This document shows, piece after piece, positions 29,500 to 40,553 of a stretch of 64,000 nt of DNA. Below the pieces are notes generated by a model. That model was not told the origin of the DNA. It did no database searches and saw nothing but the letters and a program-made list of their open reading frames with translations. This DNA is from Hemibagrus wyckioides (Eukaryota > Chordata > Actinopteri > Siluriformes > Bagridae), in the NCBI RefSeq assembly GCF_019097595.1, contig NC_080735.1, positions 2,412,417-2,476,416 of the forward strand, in the 5' to 3' direction. Numbering within the stretch: position 1 is the stretch's first letter; each line of letters opens with the position of its first letter. Position numbers and translations under genes: made by a program.

Positions 29500-30990
29500 A
29501 GAAAAAGCTCTCTGTACCTAACCAATGAAGCAGTTCATCAATGTTAGGTATTGGGTATGTGTCAAATAGTGATACTGTGTTGACTTTTCTAAAGTCTACA
29601 TAGAACTAGACTGACCCTTTTGTCTTGGACACCAAGACCATCAGGCTGGACCTGTCACTGTGTGACTCTTTGATTACACCCATCTTGGGCACAGCATTGA
29701 GTTCATCCCAAATCAAATGTTTCTTGTGTACAGGTAAGCAATAGGATTGATTGTTCTATAAGGTTAGTACAAGGGCCAGGGAGAGGCAAGAACTTGTCAG
29801 GAATTCTTTTTTCAACTGGGAAACTATTGAGTTGGGACGGTGAGAGGTGGTCTCCACAGGTGACTAAGGTGAATGCATTGAATTTACACTTTTGTAAATT
29901 TGAACTTCTGCCTCTAAGGGACTACCATCACCAATGATATGGTTACCACCTCTCTTCACAGTTTCAGGAGGTTGAGGTGGTAAATTTGCCATGCCCCATA
30001 TATCTCTTTTGCTAACCTCAGTTGACATCTCAGACTCACTGTGCGACCTCAAAGGGCCTTTGCAAGTGATTTGTAGGTATTAAATGTAGTTTTACAAGAA
30101 CTTTGTCTCCTGGTGCAAATTTGCATGGCTTTGTGCCGCTATTATACAGTTGGGCCTGACATCCGCATGCCTGTAGCAAATTCTCCATTGACTGGTCCCC
30201 AAGTCTGTGGAGTTTTGCTCTCAGGTCAAGAACATACTGAATTGCTTGCAGAAAGTCCTTCCACCCAGTGTTCCCTCACAACATCTCGTATGTCCATACA
30301 ATAAATTAAACAGGGAAAATCTTGTAGAGGCTTACGGAACCTCTCAGACTGCAAATAATAGAGGTTCCAGACACTTATCCCAATTTTGCTCATCCTTGTG
30401 AGCAAACAAACTTACGAATCATGTTTTTGAGCATTTTATTAAATTGCTTGACGAGGCCATCCATTTGAGGGGTTATAGAGACTTAAGTTAATCCCCCACA
30501 ATTCGTCCAGCTCGCACAGTGTATGTGAAAAGCACAGTGTTCCGATCAGTCAGGATCTCTTTCATGATCCTGACTCTCACACAAGAAGAGTGCATCAGCC
30601 ATGCTACGTGCCGAGATCATGCACTACTTACGGGTGTTGCATTACCTAGTTCACCAGAGCTAATACAAAGTGATACCCAAGTTCAGTATGCTCTAAAGGC
30701 TCAACAAGGTCCATCTCAATTCTTTCAAAGGGGACCTCAGTTAGTGGTAAGGGGCACAATGGCACTTTTGGAATGGCCAGTGGATTCACCAGCTGACATT
30801 GCTGTGAATCCCCAGTCAATACAAAAGGGCCTTTAAACTATTCAGTGTCTTCTCATGACCTAAGTGCCCAGCAATCAAGTTATGTTGATCTGCCAGGAAC
30901 AGTTCCTGATGGCCCTTTGCCACTAATAATTATGTCACCTGATCTCTAGTCTGAGTGTCCTGCATCACTCAGTATAGTCTGTTCTTAATA
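29500..30990 (-). pseudogene. Gmr1-type Gypsy element: integrase followed by RT N-terminus (relic)
   Basis: Read right to left on -, an integrase comes first: zinc-binding H...H with AGHLGHEKTLNSLKALLY (about 30870), MDLVEPL (first catalytic Asp), ILTDRNT (second Asp), TPQMDGLVKQFNKMLKNMIR (about 30410-30472, where related integrases have the catalytic Glu a few residues on), and FAPGDKVLV then GPFEV (about 30050-30110). After it, at 29610-29700, comes the start of an RT: GVIKESHSDRSSL, VLVSKTKGSV and a degraded VDFRKVN. Integrase before RT is the order of Gmr1-like Ty3/Gypsy elements and of Copia, not of standard Gypsy. Many stops and frameshifts are present. Gag and protease were not recognised. 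Confidence 0.7.
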
Positions 30991-31401
30991 ACTGACAAAT
31001 ACAGGTAGGGTTAGTCCTGAACAAAAGCGGGAGTGAGTGCTTGACCATGCCCCAACTTCCAAAGTTTAGTTGAGAAGAATTGCACACATTCAGACTTCAT
31101 CTATGTACCTGCTTATGTAGGTTGTCTGGGCTTTGCTTTTTCAGATTAGTAAATTCACACATCTAATTCCCTCAAAGCTTGCCTGAATTCTTTGAATAAA
31201 AGTGTCGTAGACAGGGTTTTTTTAGTACAGTCTAGTTCAAAGCCATTATACAAAAACACTTGCTTTTAATTCTCCATCATCACCCTACTCACCCACCACC
31301 CCAGAAAAATGTGTATTTACATAAATATTGGTTAATTAGTTAATTGTGACAATTGTTTGTAAATTATACATTATATCATCTAGATAACAGGTAATAATTA
31401 T

Positions 31402-32043
31402 AACAAGACCAGATCTAGCATGCCCACTGGTTGCTAACAAAATAAGGAAGATCTACAATAGCAAGAAGATCAAAGAGAAGGTAATTATTTGTTTTTATAC
31501 AGAAAAGGGATATAAGTATTAAAATCTTTAAAACTTTTGTTTTCTTTCTTATGAGTATTCTTGCAGTGCATATATTCGCTTTATATTTACAAACATAATG
31601 TCTTTTGACTTTGTGCTTATCAATATACTTAATTCATGTTTATCAAAATGAAATTGACAAGGGAAAAATATATTTGGTTATCACAAATTAACAATATTTT
31701 TAATTTGTTGCAAACCTGTGGTTCAGTTTTGAAGTCTTAAGTTGTTCAAGGTTATGAGGTCCCTCTGATTTTAATGAACTCATGAAAGTCCCCCCATCAA
31801 CCCTCCACCACTCTAATATGCTAAATGCTATATCAGTATATATCAGTGTTCTAACTTTTTGATCAGTTGCTGCATGTTCTCATGTTTTCCAGATGCAGGA
31901 GTGTAGTTATCGTCGTGGTATTTCCATGAATCACATTTTCCCTGTGAAAAACTACTATGAGAGTGAAGCAGATGATACATGGATGCTCTGATTTTTAAGG
32001 CACTTGAACAGATTGTACTCACTGCTGCTGATGCATTGAATTA
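31402..32043 (+). pseudogene. IFI44-like last two exons, broken copy
   Basis: A fourth-exon copy (about 31402-31480) reads TRPDLACPLV and KIRKIYNSKKIKEK up to a GT donor at 31481, but about four bases are missing just after the acceptor. The last-exon copy starts at 31893 after AG with ATGCAGGAGTG. It loses one base in the aspartate-rich DPDDD region and meets TGA at about 31989. Homology continues to about 32043. No upstream GTPase exons are visible, since the Gmr1 relic and LINE lie on that side. Confidence 0.85.
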
Positions 32044-33064
32044 AACACAATTTAACCAGGGTTACCAAGATGAGTGAAGACTCACAACCCTTTCCAAGAT
32101 CCTAATACTCCACTGACTGAGTCTCATACATGTAGTAGCTTTTGCCTGTGTGTCCATTCAACATTTCTGAATTTTTCTTAAAAGTAATAAACCCAAAACC
32201 TGAAGTAAATCTGATAAAATACTATTAGGTGGCTGGAATCAATAGTTTCCTAATTCAGGAATGGTATCATAGTTTTGAAAGAGAGATCCTTAATTTACTT
32301 AGCGTGTTCAATAAAAATACCAACAGAAAGTTCTACAGGACACCTAACCAAGACTTGTTATGAACTCAAGTAACTGAAGAACTGTAAAGCTGTTATGCTG
32401 TGCAAATTGATTGAGATTGATTGATTGATTGATTGAAGAAGACTTTGTATTCATAAAAACAGGATCCTTCTACAATGAAACTCATATAGAATAGAGTAGA
32501 ATACAGAAATTGTACAGAATTGGAGTAAAATAAAAATAATATATCATGTTGGGAAAGATATAAAATCATTGTATTGAGGTAAGGAATTCAGAATTTAAAA
32601 CATTCAAGAGTGTTATAAAGACTACATATTTAATGTAGTGGGTAGTGTTAAATGCTGTATAATAATATGCTGTATAATAATATGTATAATAATACACAAA
32701 GTTTGTATGACTAATCTGCACTTAAATGTTACCCAGTGTGAATGTGGACAATAAATGTTATGCTGTAACTTAACGTTTTCCCAGAAGACTTCAGGAACAG
32801 AGGCGCTTACACCGCTGGGTCTTTGCTCTATGACAAGTTTTGCATATAGCTGTTGCTTAAAATAGATAAGATTGAATATTACTCTCTTTCCTCATACTGT
32901 ATCATTTGCACAGCAAATTGAAATTAGCCTGATGCAGAGTATGCAAATACAGATGCAGCTACAAAATTTAGAATATCAAGGAAACATTCCATTTTTTCCA
33001 CAGTCCACCCCCTCCCTCCTATTGTGGGGTCTGGTGTCTCTCATCTTCCTCGGGAGGGGACAAT
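32044..33064. other. intergenic, AT-rich; short (TTGA)n tract
   Basis: A (TTGA)n microsatellite lies at about 32407-32437 and a TATAATAATATG duplication near 32655-32690. No gene recognised. A 76-codon frame at 32872-33102 shows no domain. Confidence 0.5.
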
Positions 33065-34168
33065 ATCTCCAATATCACAAAAACAGCCTTCTTCCATCTT
33101 AGAAATATTGCCAAGCTTAGGAACATTTTATCTGTATCTGGTGCAGAAAAACTAGTTCATGCATTCATGACCTCCAGACTGGACTATTGTAATGCATTAC
33201 TAGGTGGTTGTCCTGCATCTTCAATAAACAAGCTACAGTTAGTCCAGAATGCAGCCGCCAGAGTTCTTACCAGATCAAGAAAATTTGATCATATAACCCC
33301 AATATTATCATCCCTGCACTGGCTACATGTTAAACTTGACTAGAATTGTCTATAAATTAGCTCTACTTACATACAAGGCTCTAATTGGTTTAGCTCCCAC
33401 CTATCTCTCCAGTCTCCTAACAAGTTACAATCCACCACACTCTTTAAGATCACAGAAATCCGGACTTCTAGTAATTCCCAGAATATCAAAGACCACAAAA
33501 GGGGGTAGAGCGTTTTTGTATTTAGCTCCAAAACTTTGGAATAGTCTTCCTGACAGTGTTCGGGGCTCAGACACAGTCTCCCAGTTTAAATGTAGACTAA
33601 AGACTTATCTCTTGAGCCTGGCATACATCTAACACTTCCCATAACCTTGTGTTCCAGTACATATGATTAAATGCACATTATCATCTAGTACTGCTAATAT
33701 TATGAACAGCAGGTACACTAATGCTGTTCCATTGTTTCCCTTCTTTTACCCATCCCGAGGCATACAGAGACTATGCCGGCTCCAGTGGCATACGGAGATG
33801 GACCAGCTCCAGCCGGGTTCTGCTTTGTGAGGATTGGGGTATTCAAGCAGCGCTGTGGACAACAACCTCTTTATTGATTTACATAACACTATACACATGC
33901 TGTATCGGCATCACACAATTGTCACCCAAATGAGGATGGGTTCCCTTTTGAGTCTGGTTCCTCTCAAGGTTTCTTCCTCATACCATCTAAGGGAGTTTTT
34001 CCTTGTCACAGTCGCCTCAGTCACCTCAGGCTTGCTCACTTGGGATAACATCTAGGACTGTCTGTCTGTTTATGTGTTTGTTATTTTCTTATGTTGTTTC
34101 TCATGTAAAGCTGCTTTGAGACAATGCTCTTTGTTAAGAGTGCTATACAAATAAAATTGAATTGAATC
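33065..34168 (+). mobile_element. L2-type LINE, 5'-truncated 3' fragment
   Basis: Matches the C-terminal part of the L2 frame at 62.3-64.0 kb: [48 protein letters not shown], then [20 protein letters not shown] (frame 33327-33632). The 3' UTR contains CTGCTTTGAGACAATG and CTATACAAATAAAATTG, ending in TTGAAT repeats. A frame change occurs near 33330. Coding potential is lost. Confidence 0.85.
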
Positions 34169-34189
34169 TCCATAAAGCTTGTCAGCAGA

Positions 34190-34470
34190 TAGAGCATGAA
34201 GTGCTCTAAAATATCTTGGTAGATGGCTTCCTTTAACTTTGGGCTTAATAAAACACAGTAGACCAACACCAGCAGAAAACATGACACCCCAAATCATCAC
34301 TGACTGTGGACACTTCACACTGGACTTTAAACAGCTTCCCCTTGTTCTTGAATTGGCTTTGCTTTATAATCTTCTCAAGGCTAAGGTCATCCCTCTTGCT
34401 ACAACACTTTGCCTTTGAAGTCAACTTTCCATAAATATGCTTCGATACGGCACTCTGTATCAAATACAGC
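34190..34470 (-). pseudogene. Tc1-like transposase fragment
   Basis: On -, PQSVMIWGVMFSAGVGLLCF, then after a frame change a YQDILEHFMLYL-like block and ADKLYGD, match the central catalytic domain of Tc1-like transposases. Upstream sequence to about 34470 may be the degraded preceding part. Inverted ends were not located. Confidence 0.7.
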
Positions 34471-34785
34471 CAGCCCTTTCAGCAATTATATTCTATGGCT
34501 TACCATCCTTATGGAGGGTGTCAATGAGTGTCTTCTGGAAAACCGTCAAGTCAGCAGCCTTCCCCATGATTGTGGTAATGTGTACTGAACCTGACTGGAT
34601 GATTTGTGGTATTTATACTGCATAAAAAGTGATTTGTTCAAAGTGGAAATGAAATATTTTAAATGAAATATTGAATGAAATATTTTAAGCTTTTTCAATA
34701 TTTTTGAGCTGTAGGCCACAAATATCAAAATTAAAAGTCTAGAATATATACACTTTTTATTTTATGAAGTAAACTGCAAAAAATA

Positions 34786-35511
34786 CAGTAATCCCCCGCT
34801 ATATCGTGGTTCATATAGTGCAGTCCCGGTATATCGCAGATTTTTATTTGGAACATAAATTATTTTGCGGATTTTCCTGGTATATTGCGGTATCCTCAAA
34901 CCTTATAGTGAATTGTTTTTATGCTGAAATAAGGTAATTTATTAATAAAAATATAATTATTAATTACAAAATATAAACATTAATTAAAATGAAGTAAAAT
35001 GTAAATAATATATCAAATATTGTACAGCGTATTAAGAAAGCACGGTGCGGAGAAGCTGAGAAAATACAATTCAGCTGGAGGAACGAGTCTGGCCAATCGG
35101 AATGCCCCATTCATTTAATCACAGTTGTGATTGACTGCTGTCTATGTGTGCAGTTGGAGAAAGGGAAGCAGAATTCTCCAGCATCCCAGTTCTTCGCGTG
35201 TCGCTGTCCCGAGTGTTTGGTTTTGTTTTGTGTATGATGTATTTTAATGGTTTTTCTGAAAGCCCTATTATGTCGCCCAAACGCTCTGCACCTTCTAAGG
35301 CTTCTGGCAAGGAACATACATACATACAGTACTCACTATAAATGTGATATTTCTATGAATGTACCCAAATTCATCTCGCTATATGTGTGCAAATGTTTTC
35401 TGTGTGTGTTTAAAGAGTGTGGGAGGGTAATTTATGGCTTAAACAAAAAAAACATTTGGGGGTGGCGTCTGTGTATCCAATAAAAGGGGCATTACTGAAT
35501 ATTTACTGTAT
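34786..35511 (+). mobile_element. Tigger/pogo-like DNA transposon remnant
   Basis: Begins after TA with CAGTAATCCCCCGCTATATC and GTGGTTC, followed by related words (CCCGGTATATCGCAG), the classic Tigger-type terminus. A short frame starting MSPKRSAPSKASGK at about 35271 looks like the first codons of a Tigger transposase, then the sequence is lost. The right end is uncertain: AAAAGGGGCATTACTG near 35480-35496 or TTTACTGTA at about 35503-35511. Confidence 0.5.
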
Positions 35512-35849
35512 ATATCCATGATATTAGATCTTTTTTAGATGTACATTTGAACAATGGGTAAACTTTAGAATTCCAGTGAAATGTCAGGTGTTTGTAGCAG
35601 GGCTGTATCATCAGTTATAGACAAGTTAAAATATGATATGGAAGATTGTAAAAACAAGGGAGGATGTGTAATAGTATGTTAATAATTATCTAACAGACTT
35701 ATCAATCATCTTCAACAACATGAATTTGAATATTTTGTTTTTAATTTGCAAATGCACCTACTTTCAAAAATCTAAAATTGACTTTCTAGGCTTTTGTAAA
35801 AAGAATCTGCCTGAATCAAGGGTCATCCACTGACATTTTAATGCATGAG
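35512..35849. other. no gene recognised
   Basis: AT-rich flank of the Gypsy insertion. No coding frame with recognisable content. Confidence 0.5.
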
Positions 35850-36207
35850 TGTAACGTCCCGTCAGACGTATGAGTATTAGAATCCATATGCGGATGATGT
35901 AAAGGGCCAAAGGCTAAGATCTTGGTCGAGGTCACGGAAAAGATAGAGTCGAAAACCAGAAAGCAATGAAGAGAAAGTCAAAACCAAAACGCTAGTCCAA
36001 AAAACGAAGTCAGACGAAAACGAGCAAGGTCATACACGAGGAAACGAGACTATCGATAAATCAAGGCTTGGCAGGTAACACAAAGGAAACAATGCTTCGC
36101 AATGAAACTAAGATAGCATGCAGCTTATATAGGTCATAGAACCGGAAGTGAGCAGAAACAGTTAATATTCGGGCAATGGCTCCCTCTGGTGTTCAGGCCT
36201 CGTGACA
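35850..36207 (-). repeat. 3' LTR of chromodomain Gypsy
   Basis: On -, starts TGTCACGAGGCCTGAACACC and ends GACGGGACGTTACA (TG...CA). Contains TATATAAG and the CATTGCGAAGCATTG segment expected at the transcript 5' end. Confidence 0.9.
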
Positions 36208-36941
36208 GAACCCCCCCGTCTAAGAACACCTCCAGGTGTTCGGCGTCGAGGGCGTCCCCTCGGGTGAGGGGCGGGTCTGTGGGGAAAGTTCAGGTGGAAT
36301 TCGTCTATGAGAGCGGGGTCCAGGATATCGTTTGCATTGACCCAGCATCGCTTCTCCGGGCCATATCCCTCCCAGTCCACCAAGTATTGGAGACGGCGGC
36401 CCTGACGACGTGAGTTAAGGATGGTGTGAACCCGATAGGCGAGGGAACCGTCAATGTCCAGGGGAGGGGGTGGCTCATGGGCAGTGGGGTCTGCGGTCTG
36501 TGGCTCGTGATAGGGCTTGAGCAGGGATACATGAAAGGTGGGTGTGAGGCGGTAGGAGGCAGGCAGCTCTAGGCGAAATGAGACGGGATTAACCTGGCGG
36601 ATGATCTTGAAGGGGCCGATGAACCTGGGGCTGAGCTTACGACATGGCAGCTTGAGTTTCAGGTTGCGCGTGGATAACCAAACCTTTTGACCCACTTTGT
36701 AGGTAGGGTGAGGTTGGCGTCGGCGGTTGGCTTGCATCGCTTGTCTACGTATAGCCCGTTGAAGGCGAACATGGGCTCGTTCCCAGATCTCCTGGCTTCG
36801 CCTGGACCATTCGTCAACCGCGGGGACGTCTGAGGGCTCCCCGGACCACGGGAACAGGGGTGGTTGATAGCCAAAAACACATTGGAAGGGTGTCAGCCCC
36901 GTAGAGGAATGGGTGAGGGAGTTCTGAGCGTATAAGCCCAT
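36162..36941 (-). pseudogene. Gypsy integrase C-terminus and chromodomain
   Basis: Starts [20 protein letters not shown], continues through [10 protein letters not shown] and [20 protein letters not shown] (GPY/F-type module, RFIGPFKI), then a chromodomain with [16 protein letters not shown] and [12 protein letters not shown]. The frame ends just within the 3' LTR. In chromoviruses this domain directs integration to marked chromatin. It is out of frame with the integrase core on its upstream side (junction near 36945-36960), so it is part of a broken pol. Confidence 0.85.
36208..36218 (-). other. polypurine tract of chromodomain Gypsy
   Basis: On -, CGGGGGGGTTC lies immediately before the 3' LTR start. 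It primes plus-strand DNA synthesis in LTR elements. Confidence 0.7.
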
Positions 36942-36955
36942 GGGAGGAATTCACT

Positions 36956-37420
36956 TCATCGATGCTGTTCCTTGCTGCAGTAAGCCCTCAAGAACCTTCC
37001 TAGTTCTTGGTTCAGATGTTCGGCTTGCCCGTTAGATTGGGGGTGGTATCCTGAGCTCAGACTGACTTTGATTCTCAGTTGCTTGCAGAACTCCTGCCAG
37101 ACCCTGGAGGTAAACTGTGGCCCCCGATCCGATACTATGTCCTCGGGGAGCCCAAAATTCCGGAAGATGTTGTGGAAAATGGCTACGGCGGTCTCCATGG
37201 AATTAGGTAATCCCTTCATGGGAACTAATTTGCATGCCTTGGAAAACCGGTCAATGATAACCATGATGGCTGTGAAGCCCTGAGAGTCGGGGAGGTCAGT
37301 GAGAAAGTCAATAGAAATGTGAGAGCAGGGACGGCATGGGACGGGTAGGGGCTCCAACAGGCCTTCAGGCAGATGGCGATTGGTTCGGGACTGGGCGCAG
37401 ATGGAGCATGGAGCTTTCAA
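36956..37420 (-). pseudogene. Gypsy integrase catalytic core
   Basis: Contains [11 protein letters not shown] (first Asp), [11 protein letters not shown] (second Asp) and [20 protein letters not shown] (catalytic Glu). The H2C2 zinc-binding region expected upstream is missing: the preceding frame jumps from about WDFTGEIE to [13 protein letters not shown] within a few bases. The junction near 37410 also shifts the frame. The core is therefore cut off from RNase H. Confidence 0.85.
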
Positions 37421-38075
37421 TTTCTCCTGTGAAATCCCAACGAATGGGGGCTACTAAAACGGATGGTGGGAGTATATTACTAGGGTGTGAGGGTGATTCG
37501 CTGACCTCTTGGATTCTGGAGAGGGCGTCTGCTTTCCCGTTCTTCGTGCCGGGACGATAGGTGACCGTGAACTTGAACCATGAGAAAAATAAGGCCCACC
37601 TGGCTTGGCGTGGATTGAGGCGCTTAGCTTCTCGGAGGTACGCCAGGTTACGGTGATCTGTGAGTATGAGGAACGGGTGATCTGCCCCCTCCAACCAATG
37701 TCTCCATTCCTCGAGGGCAACCTTCATAGCTAGAAGTTCCTTATTGCCCACGTCGTAATTCAATTCTGCCGGTGTTAGTTTCCAAGAATAGAAGGCACAG
37801 GGATGTAGTTTGCCGGACTCTGGCTGGCGTTGAGAAAGTACTGCTCCCACCCCGCTGTTCGAGGCGTCCACTTCTACTGTAAAAGGTAAGTCAGGTCGTG
37901 GGTGTCGGAGTATAGGGGCGGAGGAGAAGCTGTGCTTAAGCTTATCGAAGGCTGTTCAGGCTTGATCAGTCCATTTTAGTTTCTGTGGTTTCCCCTTTAA
38001 TAACGAGGTCAGGGGACTGGCTATGGTGCTATAGTTCTGGATGAAATGGCGATAAAAGTTAGCAAACCCCAGGAA
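37390..38075 (-). pseudogene. Gypsy RT connection and RNase H
   Basis: The same frame as the 752-codon gag-pol frame continues after its TGA with [13 protein letters not shown] second in-frame TGA lies at 37956-37958. After that come [34 protein letters not shown] and [11 protein letters not shown], the RNase H core (D, E, D). It ends near a KADALSRI linker. Without the two stops it would be continuous with RT. Confidence 0.85.
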
Positions 38076-40286
38076 TCACTGGAGGCCTTTAACATTGGTG
38101 GGCTCAGGCCAGGACAGGATCGCGGACACTTTTGACTGGTCCATCTCCACCCCCGTTTGAGGAATCACGTAACCGAGAAACGTGATGGAGGAACGGTGGA
38201 ACTCACACTTTTCCAACTTCACGAAGAGGTTATGGGTTGCCAGGCGGTGGAGGACTGCTCGAACGTGGGAAACATGTTGTTTCAAGTCTGATGAGTAGAT
38301 CAAAATGTCGTCAATGTAGGCTATTACGTGGCTGTGGAGCATGTCCCTGAATATCTCATTTATCATGGATTGAAACACCGCCGGGGCGTTAGTGAGTCCG
38401 TAAGGCATGACTAGGTACTCGTAGTGTCCATTAGTGGTGTGGAAAGCAGTCTTCCATTCGTCTCCTTCTCTTATCCTGATCAGGTTGTAGGCACTGCGTA
38501 GGTCGAGTTTGGTGAACACCTTGGCCCCTTGTAGCTGTTCAAGGGTAGCTGGAACTAAGGGGAGAGGATAAGGGTAGGGCATGGTGATAGCGTTCAAACC
38601 GCGATAGTCAATGCATGGGCGGAGCCCTCCATCCTTCTTTTCCACAAAGAAGAAACCCGCCGCCGCCGGAGATGTAGAGGGCCGTATATAACGCGCTGCA
38701 AGGGCTTCTTCGATGTAGTCCTCCATAGCTTTCTTTTCTGGGATGGAGAGAGGGTAAACTCGGTTCTTAGGAGGGACGGCATTGGGGAGGAGTTCGATGG
38801 TGCAGTCCCATGGTCTGTGTGGTGGGAGCCTGGTTGCTTTTTCCTTACTAAACACTTCACATAGCTCGTAGTATTCAGGAGGGAACAAAGTGGGACTGGA
38901 CGAAGCTGGGCTTTCAATAGAAGTAGCGAGGCATGGACGTGGAGTGTGGTTCAAAAAACAGTTCTTTATGCAGAAAGGGGCCCACTTTCGGAGGTCTCCG
39001 TCCTTCCAGGAGATGTCTGGGTCGTGAAGCTGTAGCCATGGAAGGCCCAGCACTATGGGGTTGGACGGGGAGGAGATGACGAAGAAAGATAAACGTTCAT
39101 GATGGAATAATCCAAGTTGGAGGTCAATAGGTTGGGTTTGCCAAGAAATGAGGCCCCCTCCGATGGGCTGATCGTCGATGGCAGTCACTCTGAGCGGGGG
39201 AATGCATGGGACTGTGGGGATGTGAAGATCGCGCACCAGCATCTCGTCCATGAGGTTGACCGCCGAGCCCGAGTCAATTAGTGCTGTGACGATAAACTGA
39301 GAATGAGCAAGGAGAAGACATGCCGGAAGAGAAACTTTGGATAAGTGAATTATGTTTTCTACCTGTGGCATAGAAGATTTTTCAGGACATCGGAGCACTC
39401 TATGACCGGGTTTTCCACAGTAGAAGCAGAGGTTGAGTTTAGTACGCCGTTCACGCTCCTCTGCTGTGACTCGTGCCCTTCCCAGCTGCATGGGTTCAGA
39501 ATAATCCTCTGTGTGCGGTCGCTCCTCCATTTTATAACGTGGCAGGGGGCGTGAGGTGGCGGCTGTAGGGCGGTGCTGGCGACGTAGGTTATCCAGACGG
39601 ATGGCAGTGGAAATGTATTGGGACAACGTGACGTTCGTGTCGCGGCATGCCATTTCTGCTTGTAACTCCGGGTTGAGCCCCTCGCGGAAGACCGCCATGA
39701 GTGCAGTAGCATTCCATCCCGACTGCGCTGCCAACGTGCGGAATTTTATAGGGTAATCCGTGGCGGCGTCCCTCCCCTGGCGTAATTCCAGCAGCTGAAC
39801 GGAAACATCCTTGCCGCCCGCCGGGTATTCGAACACTTCCTTAATTAAATTAGCGAAATAATCTGCGGATGATTTAACTTGGGGGTCAGAATCCCAAACT
39901 GCTGCTGCCCAATCTAGCGCTTTACCGGTTAGTAAGGATAATATGAACGCGCACCTGGTTCTTTCGTCGCGGTAAGCCTCAGGTTGGTGAGCGAAATAGT
40001 TATCACACTGACGAAGAAAACCTCGGCAACGATCTGCGGATCCGTCAAACTTCTCAGGAAGGGCAAAACGAGGAAGTTCGTGGCGGGCGTCACGTGCTGG
40101 CGCGGCGGCTGCTGCCTGATCCAGTGGCTGCTGCTGGAGCTGTTGGTTAGCTGCCTTCAGCGCGTCAACCTCCGCCTGGTAAGCTTGAATAAGGACGTGC
40201 CACAGCGCCGCTTGCATATCCGCTGGACTCATCTCTGGTGAAGCATTCTGTAAAGTCCCGTCAGACGTATGAGTATTAGAATCCAT
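38076..40286 (-). pseudogene. Gypsy gag-protease-RT in one frame
   Basis: An open frame from 40334; the likely start is ATG at 40286, which lies inside the 5' LTR, or ATG at 40232, 17 bases after it. Gag runs to about residue 300, then a CCHC knuckle ([14 protein letters not shown], 303-316), a protease with [12 protein letters not shown] (354-357 DSGS), and RT with KLDLRSAYN (609-617), [10 protein letters not shown] and YIDD (673-676). Residue numbers count from 40334. Gag and pol share one frame with no frameshift. It ends at TGA (38076-38078) after NVKGLQ, where related elements continue with an arginine and FLG. The protein would supply capsid, protease and RT. Confidence 0.85.
40240..40248 (-). 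other. candidate self-priming site of the chromodomain Gypsy
   Basis: On -, the first bases after the 5' LTR are GAATGCTTCACC. AATGCTTC (40247-40240) is perfectly complementary to GAAGCATT at 40497-40490 in the LTR, about 33 bases below the first T of the TATA box, so near the predicted transcript 5' end. No tRNA-type TGG primer site is visible. Self-priming is established for Tf1 and proposed for sushi-like elements. Confidence 0.5.
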
Positions 40287-40553
40287 ATGCGGATGATGTA
40301 AAGGGCCAAAGGCTAAGATCTTGGTCGAGGTCACGGAAAAGATAGAGTCAAAAACCAGAAAGCAATGGAGAGAAAGTCAAAACCAAAACGCTAGTCCAAA
40401 AAACGAAGTCAGAAGAAAACGAGCAAGGTCATACACGAGGAAACGAGACTACTGATAAATCAAGGCTTGGCAGGTAACACAAAGGAAACAATGCTTCGCA
40501 ATGAAACTAAGATAGCGTGCAGCTTATATAGGTCATAGAACCGGAAGTGAGCA
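40249..40553 (-). repeat. 5' LTR of chromodomain Gypsy, outer end truncated
   Basis: Same sequence as 35850-36154 with a handful of differences. The outer 53 bp, including TGTCACG, is missing, so no target duplication can be checked. The TATA box TATATAAG is at 40530-40523. Confidence 0.85.

Larger units (their letters stand above)
35850..40553 (-). mobile_element. chromodomain Ty3/Gypsy retrotransposon (Tf1/sushi-like chromovirus)
   Basis: A 358-bp 3' LTR (35850-36207), internal gag-pol and a 5' LTR (40249-40553) that lacks the outer 53 bp. The LTRs differ at only about half a dozen positions over the 305 bp shared, so insertion is recent. A purine-rich tract abuts the 3' LTR. The order gag, zinc knuckle, protease, RT, RNase H, integrase and C-terminal chromodomain marks a chromovirus. 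Two TGA stops, a deletion removing the integrase zinc domain, and a further frame change make this copy defective. Confidence 0.9.
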
